A stretch of 64,000 nt of DNA from the NCBI RefSeq assembly GCF_028464065.1, contig NZ_CP116808.1, positions 1 to 64,000 on the forward strand. The letters run 5' to 3'. Made by a program: the position numbers and the translations under genes. The DNA comes from Saprospira sp. CCB-QB6. GTDB lineage: Bacteria; Bacteroidota; Bacteroidia; Chitinophagales; Saprospiraceae. Below, in pieces: positions 18,744 through 26,471 of this stretch; the first letter of the stretch is position 1; every line of letters begins with the position of its first letter. Under the pieces are notes generated by a model. The model saw only the letters and a list, made by a program, of their open reading frames with translations. It ran no database searches and was not told the DNA's origin.

Positions 18744-18938
18744 ATGTTAATCATCAAGGTAAAAGACAATGAGCCTATTGACAGAGCGCTCCGTCGTTAC
18801 AAGCGTAAAGTACGCAATACTAAGCTACTACGCGAATTTCGCAAACGCAAGCACTTCGAAAAGAAGTCAGTGCAGCGTCGTCACGAGGTCCTAAAAGCGA
18901 TCTACAAAGACGAGAAAGATAGAGCAATGGAGGATTAA
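18744..18938 (+). CDS. rpsU: Small ribosomal subunit protein bS21
   Basis: A 64-residue, very basic protein with the S21 pattern: IIKVKDNEPIDRALRRYKRKV at the start, then LLREFRKRKHFEKKSVQRR. S21 sits near the anti-Shine-Dalgarno region of 16S rRNA and affects initiation. In Bacteroidota, bS21 is part of the structure that hides the anti-SD, matching the lack of SD sequences in this window. Length and composition fit exactly. It follows the Dps-like gene by 64 bases and may share its transcript. Confidence 0.95.
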   Translation: MLIIKVKDNEPIDRALRRYKRKVRNTKLLREFRKRKHFEKKSVQRRHEVLKAIYKDEKDRAMED

Positions 18939-18994
18939 ACCTCTGCCTGTGACCTACCAGGCCCTTAGGGGCCGCATAAAATGGACTGTTGATT

Positions 18995-20302
18995 TTATAT
19001 CAGTTCATTTTTTTTTGCCCTTTTCAAAAAATCGAGATAAAATTCGGGCCAGCCGCCCCAGCCTTCAGCTGCATCAAAAGAGCTATTGTGCCATAAGCTG
19101 ATACATCGGCCAGAGACATCTCGCAACTCAGCCAACAACTCATCGGTCAGTTTTTTGGCCACTTCTAAAGAGCAAGACAGATAATTTTTTAGACTCACAT
19201 CCATAAGGGCAAAAGGGTGAATTCGCAGCTGTGTCGCTTGGTTTTGCTCTAAATCAAACCAATAAAAAGAGCGGCTATACGCTGCTCGAAAACCTATATT
19301 GGCTGCATAGCCCATGCTATAATCAGACTCGATGCCCAAAGCTATAAGCTGTTGGTATGTTTGGGGAAAACGAAGGCGCAAAAAATGTTGTCGACTTTGC
19401 TTTGGTCGAGTTTTGGTCCAGAAAGCTAGCCGTTCTAACTGTTGCTCCCAATCACCAGCATAAGCGGGGTGAATACCAATTTGATTGCCTTTCTGAGTCA
19501 ATTGCTGAATCAATTGTCCTAAAATAGCCGCCTGCCAAGGAGTATTTTTGTCATAGGGACCATAATCTCCTAAAAGAAAAAAATAATGTGCAGCTTCTAG
19601 ATCCAAAGACTGATGGGCCTGTTCTAAAAAATCAAAAACATCATAAGGGTCTTGAGTCTGCCCCAATAAAACCATTAACTGCCGTTTAAATTCTCTTGGA
19701 AATTGATAGGCATTTTTAACTAACTTCCCTAGTTGTCGCCAGACTGGCAGCCCCTTATACTTGTAGGCAAAGTCTATATCATAGGTTGGCAAAAATTCAT
19801 AGGTTAGCTGTTTGATTTCGAGTTGAGGAAACTGTTGGACCAATAACTCTCCCAAGCGATTAAAATGATAATCTAGCCAAGGGCGCCGCAAATAAGTTGA
19901 AAAAAAGGATTGATCTGCAGAAAAGCGCCCATGCTGGTCTTCCTGAAAAAGCAAATACTCCTCATAGCGACTAACGGCCAAAAAGGCTAAACTCAAAAGA
20001 TCAAAATCCAGCAAGCCAGAACGACCAACCAAAGTAAAAGGCCAAGCATTTTGATCCATTTGCCAATCCATAGCAGGTAATGGCCGTATATCCTTTTGGG
20101 ACAAAATAGCTGTAGCTTGAGGAATAAACAGTGAACTCTCTTTCAATTCACCATAAGCTAATTTTGGCCCCTCATAAGCCAAAAAATCTACTTTGCTGGA
20201 CAAATATAAAAGAGAAAGCCCCAAATGCTCCTCAAAAATAAGGGAACAAATATATTCCAAACGAGCGGAGAAAAAGGGCGAATAAAAAGCAACTACTCGC
20301 AT
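18995..20302 (-). CDS. Polysaccharide deacetylase-family (NodB-like) protein
   Basis: A 435-residue cytosolic protein like those annotated in Bacteroidota as polysaccharide deacetylases. An N-terminal alpha/beta region of about 170 residues precedes the NodB-like barrel, which opens with LPTYDIDFAYKYKG (D-x-D metal ligands), continues with the substrate-side GNQIGIHPAYAGDW (H-x-x-Y), and ends near CISLWHNSSFD. The family removes acetyl groups from surface sugars, but no signal peptide is present, so a cytosolic intermediate or a precursor sugar may be the substrate. Its ATG directly follows the stop codon of the TIR gene (no intergenic base), implying translational coupling. Confidence 0.7.
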   Translation of the reverse strand: MRVVAFYSPFFSARLEYICSLIFEEHLGLSLLYLSSKVDFLAYEGPKLAYGELKESSLFIPQATAILSQKDIRPLPAMDWQMDQNAWPFTLVGRSGLLDFDLLSLAFLAVSRYEEYLLFQEDQHGRFSADQSFFSTYLRRPWLDYHFNRLGELLVQQFPQLEIKQLTYEFLPTYDIDFAYKYKGLPVWRQLGKLVKNAYQFPREFKRQLMVLLGQTQDPYDVFDFLEQAHQSLDLEAAHYFFLLGDYGPYDKNTPWQAAILGQLIQQLTQKGNQIGIHPAYAGDWEQQLERLAFWTKTRPKQSRQHFLRLRFPQTYQQLIALGIESDYSMGYAANIGFRAAYSRSFYWFDLEQNQATQLRIHPFALMDVSLKNYLSCSLEVAKKLTDELLAELRDVSGRCISLWHNSSFDAAEGWGGWPEFYLDFLKRAKKNELI

Positions 20303-21775
20303 TTAAAATGGATCTTTAGTACTATGCCCAAATTGGTCTACCCGCTCTCCCCTATGGTTAATAAAAAAGTGCTCTTTGGCCTGCCAAACCTCTGTAATCC
20401 CATGACGAAAATGCCCCACAAAGTCATATACAAAAGGGATCACTTCATTGCCTTCTATATCAATAAAGCCCCATTTATCCCATTTTTTCACTGCAGCCAG
20501 ATTTTCACTAAAATCATAGGCCGCCAAATACTTTGGAGCAATAATAACAGACTCATCAGCCTTATTGTAAAAGCCCCAACGCTTACTTTTAGCATCCTGA
20601 AAGCGACTAACATTTTCTAGTAACTTGACCAATTTTAGCATGCGGTCAATTTTCTCAAAAGCCTCTGCATGCATATCTTTTACCCCGTTGAGCAACAATT
20701 CTACAGATTCTGCATAACGCTGCTCTTCGTAGGCTTTATTCGCAGTTTGTTCCGATTCTAGCCAAATAGCCTCCCTTCGACAAATTTCTATTTTGTGCAA
20801 AATAACGGCTTTTGTAGGAGTAAAGCCCTCCTCATAAAAGTCTAATGCCTTGCGAAACTCTTCCTTGGCCCTCCCCCATTGCAACTCTAAAAAAAGAGCT
20901 TGAGCCGCTTTAATATGCTTATCGAAAGGTGCCCGCTTAATGGCCAGTTCTTCGGCCTGCAAAAGCTGATTAACTTGCTTAAACAAGCCTTCCATTTCCG
21001 CATCTTTGCGCAATTGTAAGGCATCCTTACAATTAAAATAAGCATCCTGATAACGCTTTTGTTGCCAAGCTTCTCGAGCTGCCCGAGCATAATGCCGAAA
21101 ATCAATTTCTCGATGACATCGATCAATTTTGGCCTCTAAAATTTCGCGATGTGGCACAAATCCCTCCCGCCAATGCTCTAGCGCATCCTTATATAAGGGC
21201 AAAGCCGAACGCAAACGCTCTGGCTGCTGTTCCCAATTCGCAAAAAGCGTATCCGCCTCTTCCAAAAGGTCTTTAAAGGTATCCTCTAAATCAAATTTCT
21301 GCTGTCGAACCTTTAACAGCTTTTGATTGAGGTCCTGCACCAATTGGTCAAAAAGCTCGTTCTTTACGTTTTCGCTATCATAAATAGGCAAACCCGCCCG
21401 AGGCAAAACCGCCAATTCTCGATAAGCAGTATCCTCCCACCAACAAGTGTTCAATATAATAGGCACCACCAAGGTTTTTTCCTTGCGATGCAAGTCTAAA
21501 GCCGTTTTTAAATTGCGGCCCGAAAACAAAGGAGTTAAAATAGAGGCCTCACTCAATAAAAGTAATAACAAATCCGCAGCCTCCATCATCTCCGCCAATT
21601 GCTCATAATCCCCACTATCTAATTTGGTTTTACTATACCAAATTTTATTCACCTGATAGGTTTCATTCTGCTCGTCCAACTCCTTGAGATGCTGATATAA
21701 CTCCTCAAACTTGGGCCGATCATCCGGATGATAAGCAATAAAAATATTAAGCGTATATGTAGCCTTAATATACAT
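20303..21775 (-). CDS. TIR-TPR-WG repeat protein
   Basis: A 490-residue cytosolic protein in three parts. Residues about 8-130 are a TIR domain: LNIFIAYHPDDRPKFEELYQ, KIWYSKTKLDSGD, AADLLLLLLSEAS and VVPIILNTCWWED are the usual strand and loop blocks. Residues about 150-395 are helical, TPR-like repeats (ALPLYKDALEHWREGF, AREAWQQKRYQDAYFNCKDAL, EEFRKALDFYEEGF). Residues about 400-485 hold WG repeats (KRWGFYNKADE, DKWGFIDIEGNEVIPFVYD). In comparable TIRs the NAD-cleaving glutamate lies in a Y-x-x-E-M-x-x-A segment; here the aligned stretch is SGRNLKTALDLH, without it. It abuts its neighbours on both sides. It may be a sensor or scaffold rather than a killer enzyme; no defence gene lies nearby. 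Confidence 0.75.
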   Translation of the reverse strand: MYIKATYTLNIFIAYHPDDRPKFEELYQHLKELDEQNETYQVNKIWYSKTKLDSGDYEQLAEMMEAADLLLLLLSEASILTPLFSGRNLKTALDLHRKEKTLVVPIILNTCWWEDTAYRELAVLPRAGLPIYDSENVKNELFDQLVQDLNQKLLKVRQQKFDLEDTFKDLLEEADTLFANWEQQPERLRSALPLYKDALEHWREGFVPHREILEAKIDRCHREIDFRHYARAAREAWQQKRYQDAYFNCKDALQLRKDAEMEGLFKQVNQLLQAEELAIKRAPFDKHIKAAQALFLELQWGRAKEEFRKALDFYEEGFTPTKAVILHKIEICRREAIWLESEQTANKAYEEQRYAESVELLLNGVKDMHAEAFEKIDRMLKLVKLLENVSRFQDAKSKRWGFYNKADESVIIAPKYLAAYDFSENLAAVKKWDKWGFIDIEGNEVIPFVYDFVGHFRHGITEVWQAKEHFFINHRGERVDQFGHSTKDPF

Positions 21776-22525
21776 CTAGCTAGGCTTTTGATAACGGGCT
21801 AGCTGAAGCAGCCCCCATTTATTGAGACGATGCTGCAAAGACACACGCAATACCCCAAATCCATACTTCATCGAACGCCGAAAGTTAATACTTGAGGCCT
21901 CTTCAAAGTATTTGGTCGGACAAGTAACTTCCGCTATGTCAAAACCCGCATACACAATCTGCGAAAGCATCTCATTGTCAAATACAAAATCATCATCATT
22001 CGCATTGTAATCAATCCCCTCCAATAACTCCCGATGAAAAGCGCGATAACCCGTATGGTATTCCGACAATTTATAGTTAATCAACAAGTTTTGCGTAAAG
22101 GTCAAAAAGCGGTTGGCCACATACTTATAAAGCGGCATCCCGCCTTTCAAAGCGCCCATACCCAAAATACGCGAACCCAAAACAGCTGGATATAAGCCCT
22201 CTCCCAAAATATTCACCATGGCGGGAATTAACTTGGGCGTGTATTGATAATCAGGATGCAACATAATCACAATATCTCCCCCTATTGCTAAGGCTTTATT
22301 ATAAAGCGATTTCTGATTGCCTCCATATCCTTTGTTGCTTTCATGCCGAATAATATGCTGTATACCTAGTTCTCTAGCCACATCTACAGTATTATCTCGA
22401 CTACAATCATCACAAAGGATAACTTCATCCACCAAGTCAAAGGGAATTTCCTGATACGTAATTTCTAAGGTTTGTGCTGCATTATAGGCCGGCAAAACGA
22501 CCACCACTTTTTGTCCTTTATACAT
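21776..22525 (-). CDS. Family 2 glycosyltransferase (DPM1-like)
   Basis: A 249-residue cytosolic or membrane-associated GT-A enzyme. KVVVVLPAYNAAQTLE starts the nucleotide-binding fold, EVILCDDCSRDNTVDVA gives the first acidic motif, and IVIMLHPDYQYTP replaces the classical DxD with HPD. GYRAFHRELLE and NEMLSQIVYAGFDIAEVTCPTKY are typical of polyprenyl-phosphate sugar transferases. Homologues with this HPDYQY motif transfer sugars to lipid carriers or glycans. It starts three bases after the PhnA-like gene and ends immediately before the TIR gene, so all are probably one transcript. Confidence 0.88.
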   Translation of the reverse strand: MYKGQKVVVVLPAYNAAQTLEITYQEIPFDLVDEVILCDDCSRDNTVDVARELGIQHIIRHESNKGYGGNQKSLYNKALAIGGDIVIMLHPDYQYTPKLIPAMVNILGEGLYPAVLGSRILGMGALKGGMPLYKYVANRFLTFTQNLLINYKLSEYHTGYRAFHRELLEGIDYNANDDDFVFDNEMLSQIVYAGFDIAEVTCPTKYFEEASSINFRRSMKYGFGVLRVSLQHRLNKWGLLQLARYQKPS

Positions 22526-22528
22526 GGG

Positions 22529-22765
22529 CTATTTTTTCTTCTTTTTCTTTTTGTCAGCCGCTTTTTTCAAGTAGCAGGTCTTCAAAACAATAGCACTGCC
22601 CTCTACCTTACAATCCACTTCTTCGGGATTATCCGTCAAACGAATGCTTTTCACTTTGGTCCCTCTTTTTACTACCATCGAGCTGCCTTTTACTTTCAAA
22701 TCTTGGGTTACAGTTACGGCATCCCCATCCTCTAGAATGTTGCCATTGGCATCTTTTACTTCCAT
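22529..22765 (-). CDS. PhnA/YjdM-like small protein
   Basis: A 78-residue protein matching the C-terminal PhnA domain: DANGNILEDGDAVTVTQDLK, then SSMVVKRGTKVKSIRL and a cysteine-containing last strand. Full YjdM proteins have an N-terminal zinc ribbon that is absent here; the short form is common in Bacteroidota. It ends in a run of lysines. Despite the historic name, a phosphonate role is not established for the family. It is the first gene of a close-packed set with GT2, TIR and deacetylase genes. Confidence 0.8.
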   Translation of the reverse strand: MEVKDANGNILEDGDAVTVTQDLKVKGSSMVVKRGTKVKSIRLTDNPEEVDCKVEGSAIVLKTCYLKKAADKKKKKKK

Positions 22766-22829
22766 TTTCTTTACTTTAATTCAACGAGACAAATCCCGCT
22801 TTTATGTATAAAAAGATTCAATTTTTTAT

Positions 22830-22985
22830 TTAGGGGCCTCCGCAGCAAAGCTGCGGCGCTAGGTTTCGGGGCTCGCAAGTCTGCTCGGCCCTGCGGCGGC
22901 AAAGCCGCCTGGGTCTGGCCTGCGGCCACCCCTCCACAGCGCTAGGCCGTTTGCCGCCCGCAGGGCGGCAAGGCGCTTCGCGCCT
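22830..22985 (-). repeat. Structured intergenic repeat, class B
   Basis: Reverse copy. Terminal stem GGCCT/AGGCC, central stem GGGG/CCCC, H2 GGCGGC-ttt-GCCGCC, H3 CCGCAGC-ttt-GCTGCGG. The conserved middle has the GCAG-ac-TTGC form. Two outer hairpins follow. The A-rich end faces the start of the PhnA-like gene. The remaining 140 bases to tdk hold nothing recognised. Confidence 0.9.
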
Positions 22986-23123
22986 TTTGGGCCAAAATAG
23001 CTCGCCCCAACTCCCCCGAAAAATCCTGAAGGGATTTTGAGAAGGGGTGGGCGGGCGGGTCATCAAAAACGCATGAGGAGCGCAGCGACGAATACCACTT
23101 TCGGGCGGAAGTTAACTAAAAAA

Positions 23124-23678
23124 TTAGTCTTCCTTCTTCTGTTGCTGCAAATAAACTGCTCTAGAAACTGCCTGATACTTATCCGAACCACCAATAACTT
23201 CCTGCTCCTCTTCCTGTGAAAAACGCTGGCTAAAAGGCGCATCCAAACCCGAACTCTTACAAACCGCTTTTACATGCGTAATATCATCACAACGGGGAAT
23301 TAAGCGACTAATTTGCTCAAATGGCTCTCGCTTATAATCCCCACTCAAACCACAACATTCTACAATTTTGCCCTGATTCGCCCAACGATCAGCAAAATCA
23401 GCCGCATCGGGATAAAACTGAATCTCATCAATGCAAATGACCTCATAATCTTGGACCAAATCATCTAGCTCTGCTAACTTGGTACAGGCTGTAGCCTCAT
23501 AACGCAATTTATCATGCGTAACAATCATTGCCGCAGAGTCATCATATCGACGATCTTTGGCGTATTTCACTAATAAACAGGCTTTTCCCGCAATCCGATA
23601 ACGACGATAACGAGTAAGCAAAAGGGTACTTTTGCCCGAGAACATCGGGCCGATGATAAGCTGTAATTTTCCGTTCAT
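23124..23678 (-). CDS. tdk: Thymidine kinase
   Basis: Salvages thymidine by ATP-dependent phosphorylation. The 184-residue protein is a type II (TK1-like) kinase: P-loop GPMFSGKST (10-18), YAKDRRYDD, and Walker B-like VICIDEIQFYPD with the catalytic glutamate. The lasso region differs from most bacterial enzymes. The first zinc motif reads VCKSSG instead of C-x-x-C, and the last reads AVSRAVY instead of VCRxCY, so three of four structural zinc ligands are missing. The active-site motifs are intact, so function is probably retained without zinc. Confidence 0.93.
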   Translation of the reverse strand: MNGKLQLIIGPMFSGKSTLLLTRYRRYRIAGKACLLVKYAKDRRYDDSAAMIVTHDKLRYEATACTKLAELDDLVQDYEVICIDEIQFYPDAADFADRWANQGKIVECCGLSGDYKREPFEQISRLIPRCDDITHVKAVCKSSGLDAPFSQRFSQEEEQEVIGGSDKYQAVSRAVYLQQQKKED

Positions 23679-23749
23679 GCTGCGCTTTGGTTTAAGAAGC
23701 TACAAAGCAACAGTTTTTTATAGAAAAAGGCAAGTTTTAAGGTCCAGAA

Positions 23750-23790
23750 GAAAAAAAAGCCCCAAAGCGCTTGGCGCTTTGGGGCTTTTC
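23750..23790 (-). terminator. Terminator of the pentapeptide-repeat gene
   Basis: A 16-bp near-perfect stem (AAGCCCCAAAGCGC/GCGCTTTGGGGCTT) with a minimal loop and T-rich flanks on both strands, 14 bases beyond the stop codon on the minus strand. Confidence 0.85.
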
Positions 23791-23802
23791 ACGGAGGCCA
23801 GA

Positions 23803-24453
23803 CTAACGGTAGTCTGGTTGATCTAAAATATACATATCTTCTTTCTTCCGAATGACCTCATCCATCTTGGCCGTTTCTAGATTTTCGGCATCTGTCATAT
23901 CACATTTGATGAGGATCGTACGGTAGAAGGTGGTATTTTCCATATCGGCTTCGCGTAGGCTAGCCCCTTCTAGGTTTGTTTTTTCTAAGTTCACCCCCAC
24001 CAAACTAGCTGCTGTAAAATTGGTCCCTTCGCAATTGGCTTTGCGCAAGCGGGCGCCAGTGAGATCAGCAGCGCTAAGGTCTGCATTTTTGAGATTGGTG
24101 CGGCGCAATTCGGCTACTTTGCCATTAAACTCGCCAAAGTCGGCTCCAGAAAGGTTGGCATCTTCTAAAACTGTTTCATAGAAGTTGACTCCTCTTAGGT
24201 CCGCTTCGCTCAGGTTGGCCCCTGTCAGGTCCATATTAGAAAGGTCCATACCCGAAAGATTGGCTCCTGCCAAATTAATAGGCTTATCGGGAAAATTCTT
24301 GCGATAGGCATCCCAATATTTTTTGCCCTTTTTGAGCATGCGATATTGCTGCTCATCCATTTCGCTTTCCTCTTGGGCCAATAGAGCTGTAGAAAAGCTA
24401 AAGAAGCATATTAGGAGTAGGCTAAAAAGTGAAAGTGTCTGTTTCATAGTCAT
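23803..24453 (-). CDS. Exported pentapeptide-repeat protein
   Basis: A 216-residue protein. The signal peptide (cleavage after about residue 27, ALLAQ) is followed by about twenty A(D/N)Lxx units from residue 60 to 185 (ANLSGMDLSNMDLTGANLS, ADLRGVNFYET, ADLSAADLTGARLRKANCE). These form a right-handed quadrilateral beta-helix. Cytosolic members such as Qnr mimic DNA, but this one is exported, so a periplasmic or outer-membrane structural role is more likely. A second ATG two codons in could be the start. It is a single gene with its own terminator. Confidence 0.85.
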   Translation of the reverse strand: MTMKQTLSLFSLLLICFFSFSTALLAQEESEMDEQQYRMLKKGKKYWDAYRKNFPDKPINLAGANLSGMDLSNMDLTGANLSEADLRGVNFYETVLEDANLSGADFGEFNGKVAELRRTNLKNADLSAADLTGARLRKANCEGTNFTAASLVGVNLEKTNLEGASLREADMENTTFYRTILIKCDMTDAENLETAKMDEVIRKKEDMYILDQPDYR

Positions 24454-24537
24454 TATTTTTTGTCAAAAGATAGCTAATACCTGGCAGATAACAAATAGCG
24501 TGCAATAAAAAACCTGAGCGCAGGAAATTGGTCCAAA

Positions 24538-24672
24538 GGCCCAGCGCTGCGCAGCGGTGGCGCAAAGCGCCAGACCAAGGCGGCTTGCCGCCGCAGGGCC
24601 GAGCAGACCTGCGAGCCGCGAAGCATAGCGGCGGCCGACCTAGCCAAAGGCTAGCCGGCCGCGGGCCCCAAA
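24538..24672 (+). repeat. Structured intergenic repeat, class C
   Basis: Forward copy ending nine bases before the stop of the LysR gene. Terminal stem GGCCC/GGGCC. The central stem is CGG/CCG, the reverse of the CCG/CGG in the class C copies at 11014 and 16984. H1 TGGCGC-aaa-GCGCCA, H2 GGCGGC-tt-GCCGCC. The long H3 is GCGGCCG...CGGCCGC. Confidence 0.92.
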
Positions 24673-24680
24673 CCCATCTC

Positions 24681-25613
24681 TTATTGCTGCAATTCTTTCT
24701 TTGCCTGCTGAGGCATTTTTTGTTGAAAAATAGCGTTGAGTGATTCTAATTCTTTCTGTTTGCGGCTATGTTTATCTCGAATAAAATAGAGGGTATTGAT
24801 CGAAGGCATTTTCCCGCTCCAGACAAGCTGTAATTCTTTATTTTTCAGCTCTTTTTGAACGAGGATATCGGGAATAATAGCCAGCCCTTCTTGTGTTTTT
24901 AGGCATTGAATAATAGTTGAAAGGCTGGGCAGCATAAAGTTGGGTTGAAAAGGCAAGGGTTCATTAAAATTATCGGACCAAAATCGGCGGCTATGGTCCA
25001 TTTCATTGACCACTGCATACCATGGAAATTCTCTTAGCTGCTGCGCTAATAGCTTGTAATTTTGGTCCTCAATTGCCTGCTGAAAAGGAGAAAGATCTAA
25101 ATGAGCAGAGCCAATCAGATAAAGTTGTTCTTGAGAAAAAGGTGTTGCTTCGAAGCGGTTTTTCAGGCTATGATCTAGCGGTTGAGCCGTAATTAAGAGA
25201 TCCAAAAGGCCTTGTTCCAACTCTTTAAAAAGGGTTGAGTTATCGGCAAATCGGGCATGTACATCAAAAGAGAGCGTTGATAGCTGGGGGGCTAAAACCA
25301 GTGAAAAAATTTCGGAACAAAGGCCAATGCGAATTCGCTCTCGTTTTTGCAAAGCTCTTTGCTGAAAAAGTTCTTCAACTCGGTCCAATCGTTCTAGGGC
25401 CGGCAAGGCGTAGGCATATAGTTGCTTAGCTTCTTCTGTGGGCTTCATTTTTCGGCCTGCTCGAATAAATAATTTATAGCCCAGATGTTGTTCTAAAGCT
25501 GCTAACTGCATACTGAGGCCAGGCTGAGAGCTATATAGTTTTGGTGCGGCTCGACTAATATTTCCCTGCTCATAAATTGCCTTAAAGCTGCGTAACCATT
25601 CTAAATTTAACAT
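24681..25613 (-). CDS. LysR-family transcriptional regulator
   Basis: A 310-residue regulator. Winged helix-turn-helix at residues 1-60 (EWLRSFKAIYEQGNISRAA, LYSSQPGLSMQLAALEQHLG), then an effector-binding periplasmic-binding-protein fold. LysR proteins often control a divergent neighbour, and here mdaB starts 154 bases away on the other strand. The shared region contains an inverted repeat CTAATTGC/GCAATTAG around the mdaB promoter. Control of a quinone reductase would fit oxidative or quinone stress, but the inducer is unknown. Confidence 0.9.
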   Translation of the reverse strand: MLNLEWLRSFKAIYEQGNISRAAPKLYSSQPGLSMQLAALEQHLGYKLFIRAGRKMKPTEEAKQLYAYALPALERLDRVEELFQQRALQKRERIRIGLCSEIFSLVLAPQLSTLSFDVHARFADNSTLFKELEQGLLDLLITAQPLDHSLKNRFEATPFSQEQLYLIGSAHLDLSPFQQAIEDQNYKLLAQQLREFPWYAVVNEMDHSRRFWSDNFNEPLPFQPNFMLPSLSTIIQCLKTQEGLAIIPDILVQKELKNKELQLVWSGKMPSINTLYFIRDKHSRKQKELESLNAIFQQKMPQQAKKELQQ

Positions 25614-25669
25614 ATATAAAGTCGATTAAAGCGCTACTATAAAAATACTAATAGCTTGCTGAAAAATTG

Positions 25670-25731
25670 CTAATTGCCTAGAGCAAAGATAGCGCTTAAT
25701 TTTGTGTCGCAATTAGGAGCATGCCTGCTCC
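25670..25731. promoter_or_regulatory. Divergent LysR/mdaB control region
   Basis: CTAATTGC (25670-25677) and GCAATTAG (25709-25716) form a spaced inverted repeat. GGAGCA-tgcc-TGCTCC (25716-25731) is a second one. A promoter toward mdaB, TTG at 25674-25676, 20 bases, TAATTTTG at 25697-25704, lies between the first pair of arms. A bound LysR tetramer could cover both half-sites. Confidence 0.5.
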
Positions 25732-25767
25732 ATTTTACTGAATTTACTTTCTAAACACATAATTAGC

Positions 25768-26361
25768 ATGAAAAAGCAACATATTTTTGTAATAAACGCT
25801 GGCTTCCCATTTGGTCATTCTCCTGGTCAATTTAACCAAAGTCTATTAGCGCTTGATCTTGATTTTTTTGGCCCCAAAGAAGGTTATGAACTGCAATACA
25901 CTAAACTAAGTGAAGAATATGATTTAGAGGAAGAAGTAGAAAAATTCCTTTGGGCCGACACCATTATTTATCATATGCCAATTTGGTGGTTTCATATGCC
26001 TTTTCGTTTCAAGGAATATATTGATCGGGTCTTTACCCAGGGACATGGACGAATTTATGCCAGTGATGGTCGATCTTCTAAAAACCCCAAAATTAATTAT
26101 GGAACTGGGGGCTTACTAGATGGCCGCAACTACCTAGTAACCAGCAGTTGGAATGCCCCTAAGGAAGCTTTTGAATGGGAAGGCGAGTTTTTTCAACAAA
26201 AATCTGTTGACGAAGGTGTCCTCTTCCCTTTTCATAGAATGAATGCCTTTGTTGGTCTTGAGTTTAAAGATAGTCTGCATTTTCATGATATAGAGAAAAA
26301 TGCCCGAGCAGCTGACGAATTTGCTAGATATCAGGCATTTTTGACCAAAAATTTCTCTTAG
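25768..26361 (+). CDS. mdaB: MdaB-like NAD(P)H quinone oxidoreductase
   Basis: A 197-residue flavodoxin-fold enzyme of the MdaB/NQO family. The FMN/FAD-binding start INAGFPFGHSPGQFNQSL is followed by ADTIIYHMPIWWFHMPFRFKEYIDRVFTQGHGRIY, characteristic of MdaB, and the later GTGGLLDGRNYLVTSSWNAP. The family reduces quinones by two electrons and protects against redox cyclers. The divergent LysR gene is the likely regulator. Confidence 0.9.
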   Translation: MKKQHIFVINAGFPFGHSPGQFNQSLLALDLDFFGPKEGYELQYTKLSEEYDLEEEVEKFLWADTIIYHMPIWWFHMPFRFKEYIDRVFTQGHGRIYASDGRSSKNPKINYGTGGLLDGRNYLVTSSWNAPKEAFEWEGEFFQQKSVDEGVLFPFHRMNAFVGLEFKDSLHFHDIEKNARAADEFARYQAFLTKNFS

Positions 26362-26471
26362 ATAGCAATAAAGGCTGGCTGGGCTACGGCCAATTTTTCA
26401 GGCTATAAAAAGCTATTTTTGCTCAGAAAATTCTCCAAAATGGTTACTTTGTCTTACTTAAAAGAGAGTAT

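Noticed and set aside
18955-19016. Terminator after rpsU
   Set aside because: GGCCC/GGGCC is short and the following TGGACTG/CAGTTCA pairing includes a wobble and overlaps the convergent gene's stop; not convincing.
23037-23123. Extra gene or repeat between the structured repeat and tdk
   Set aside because: A GC-rich stretch without a conserved frame or a second copy in the window.
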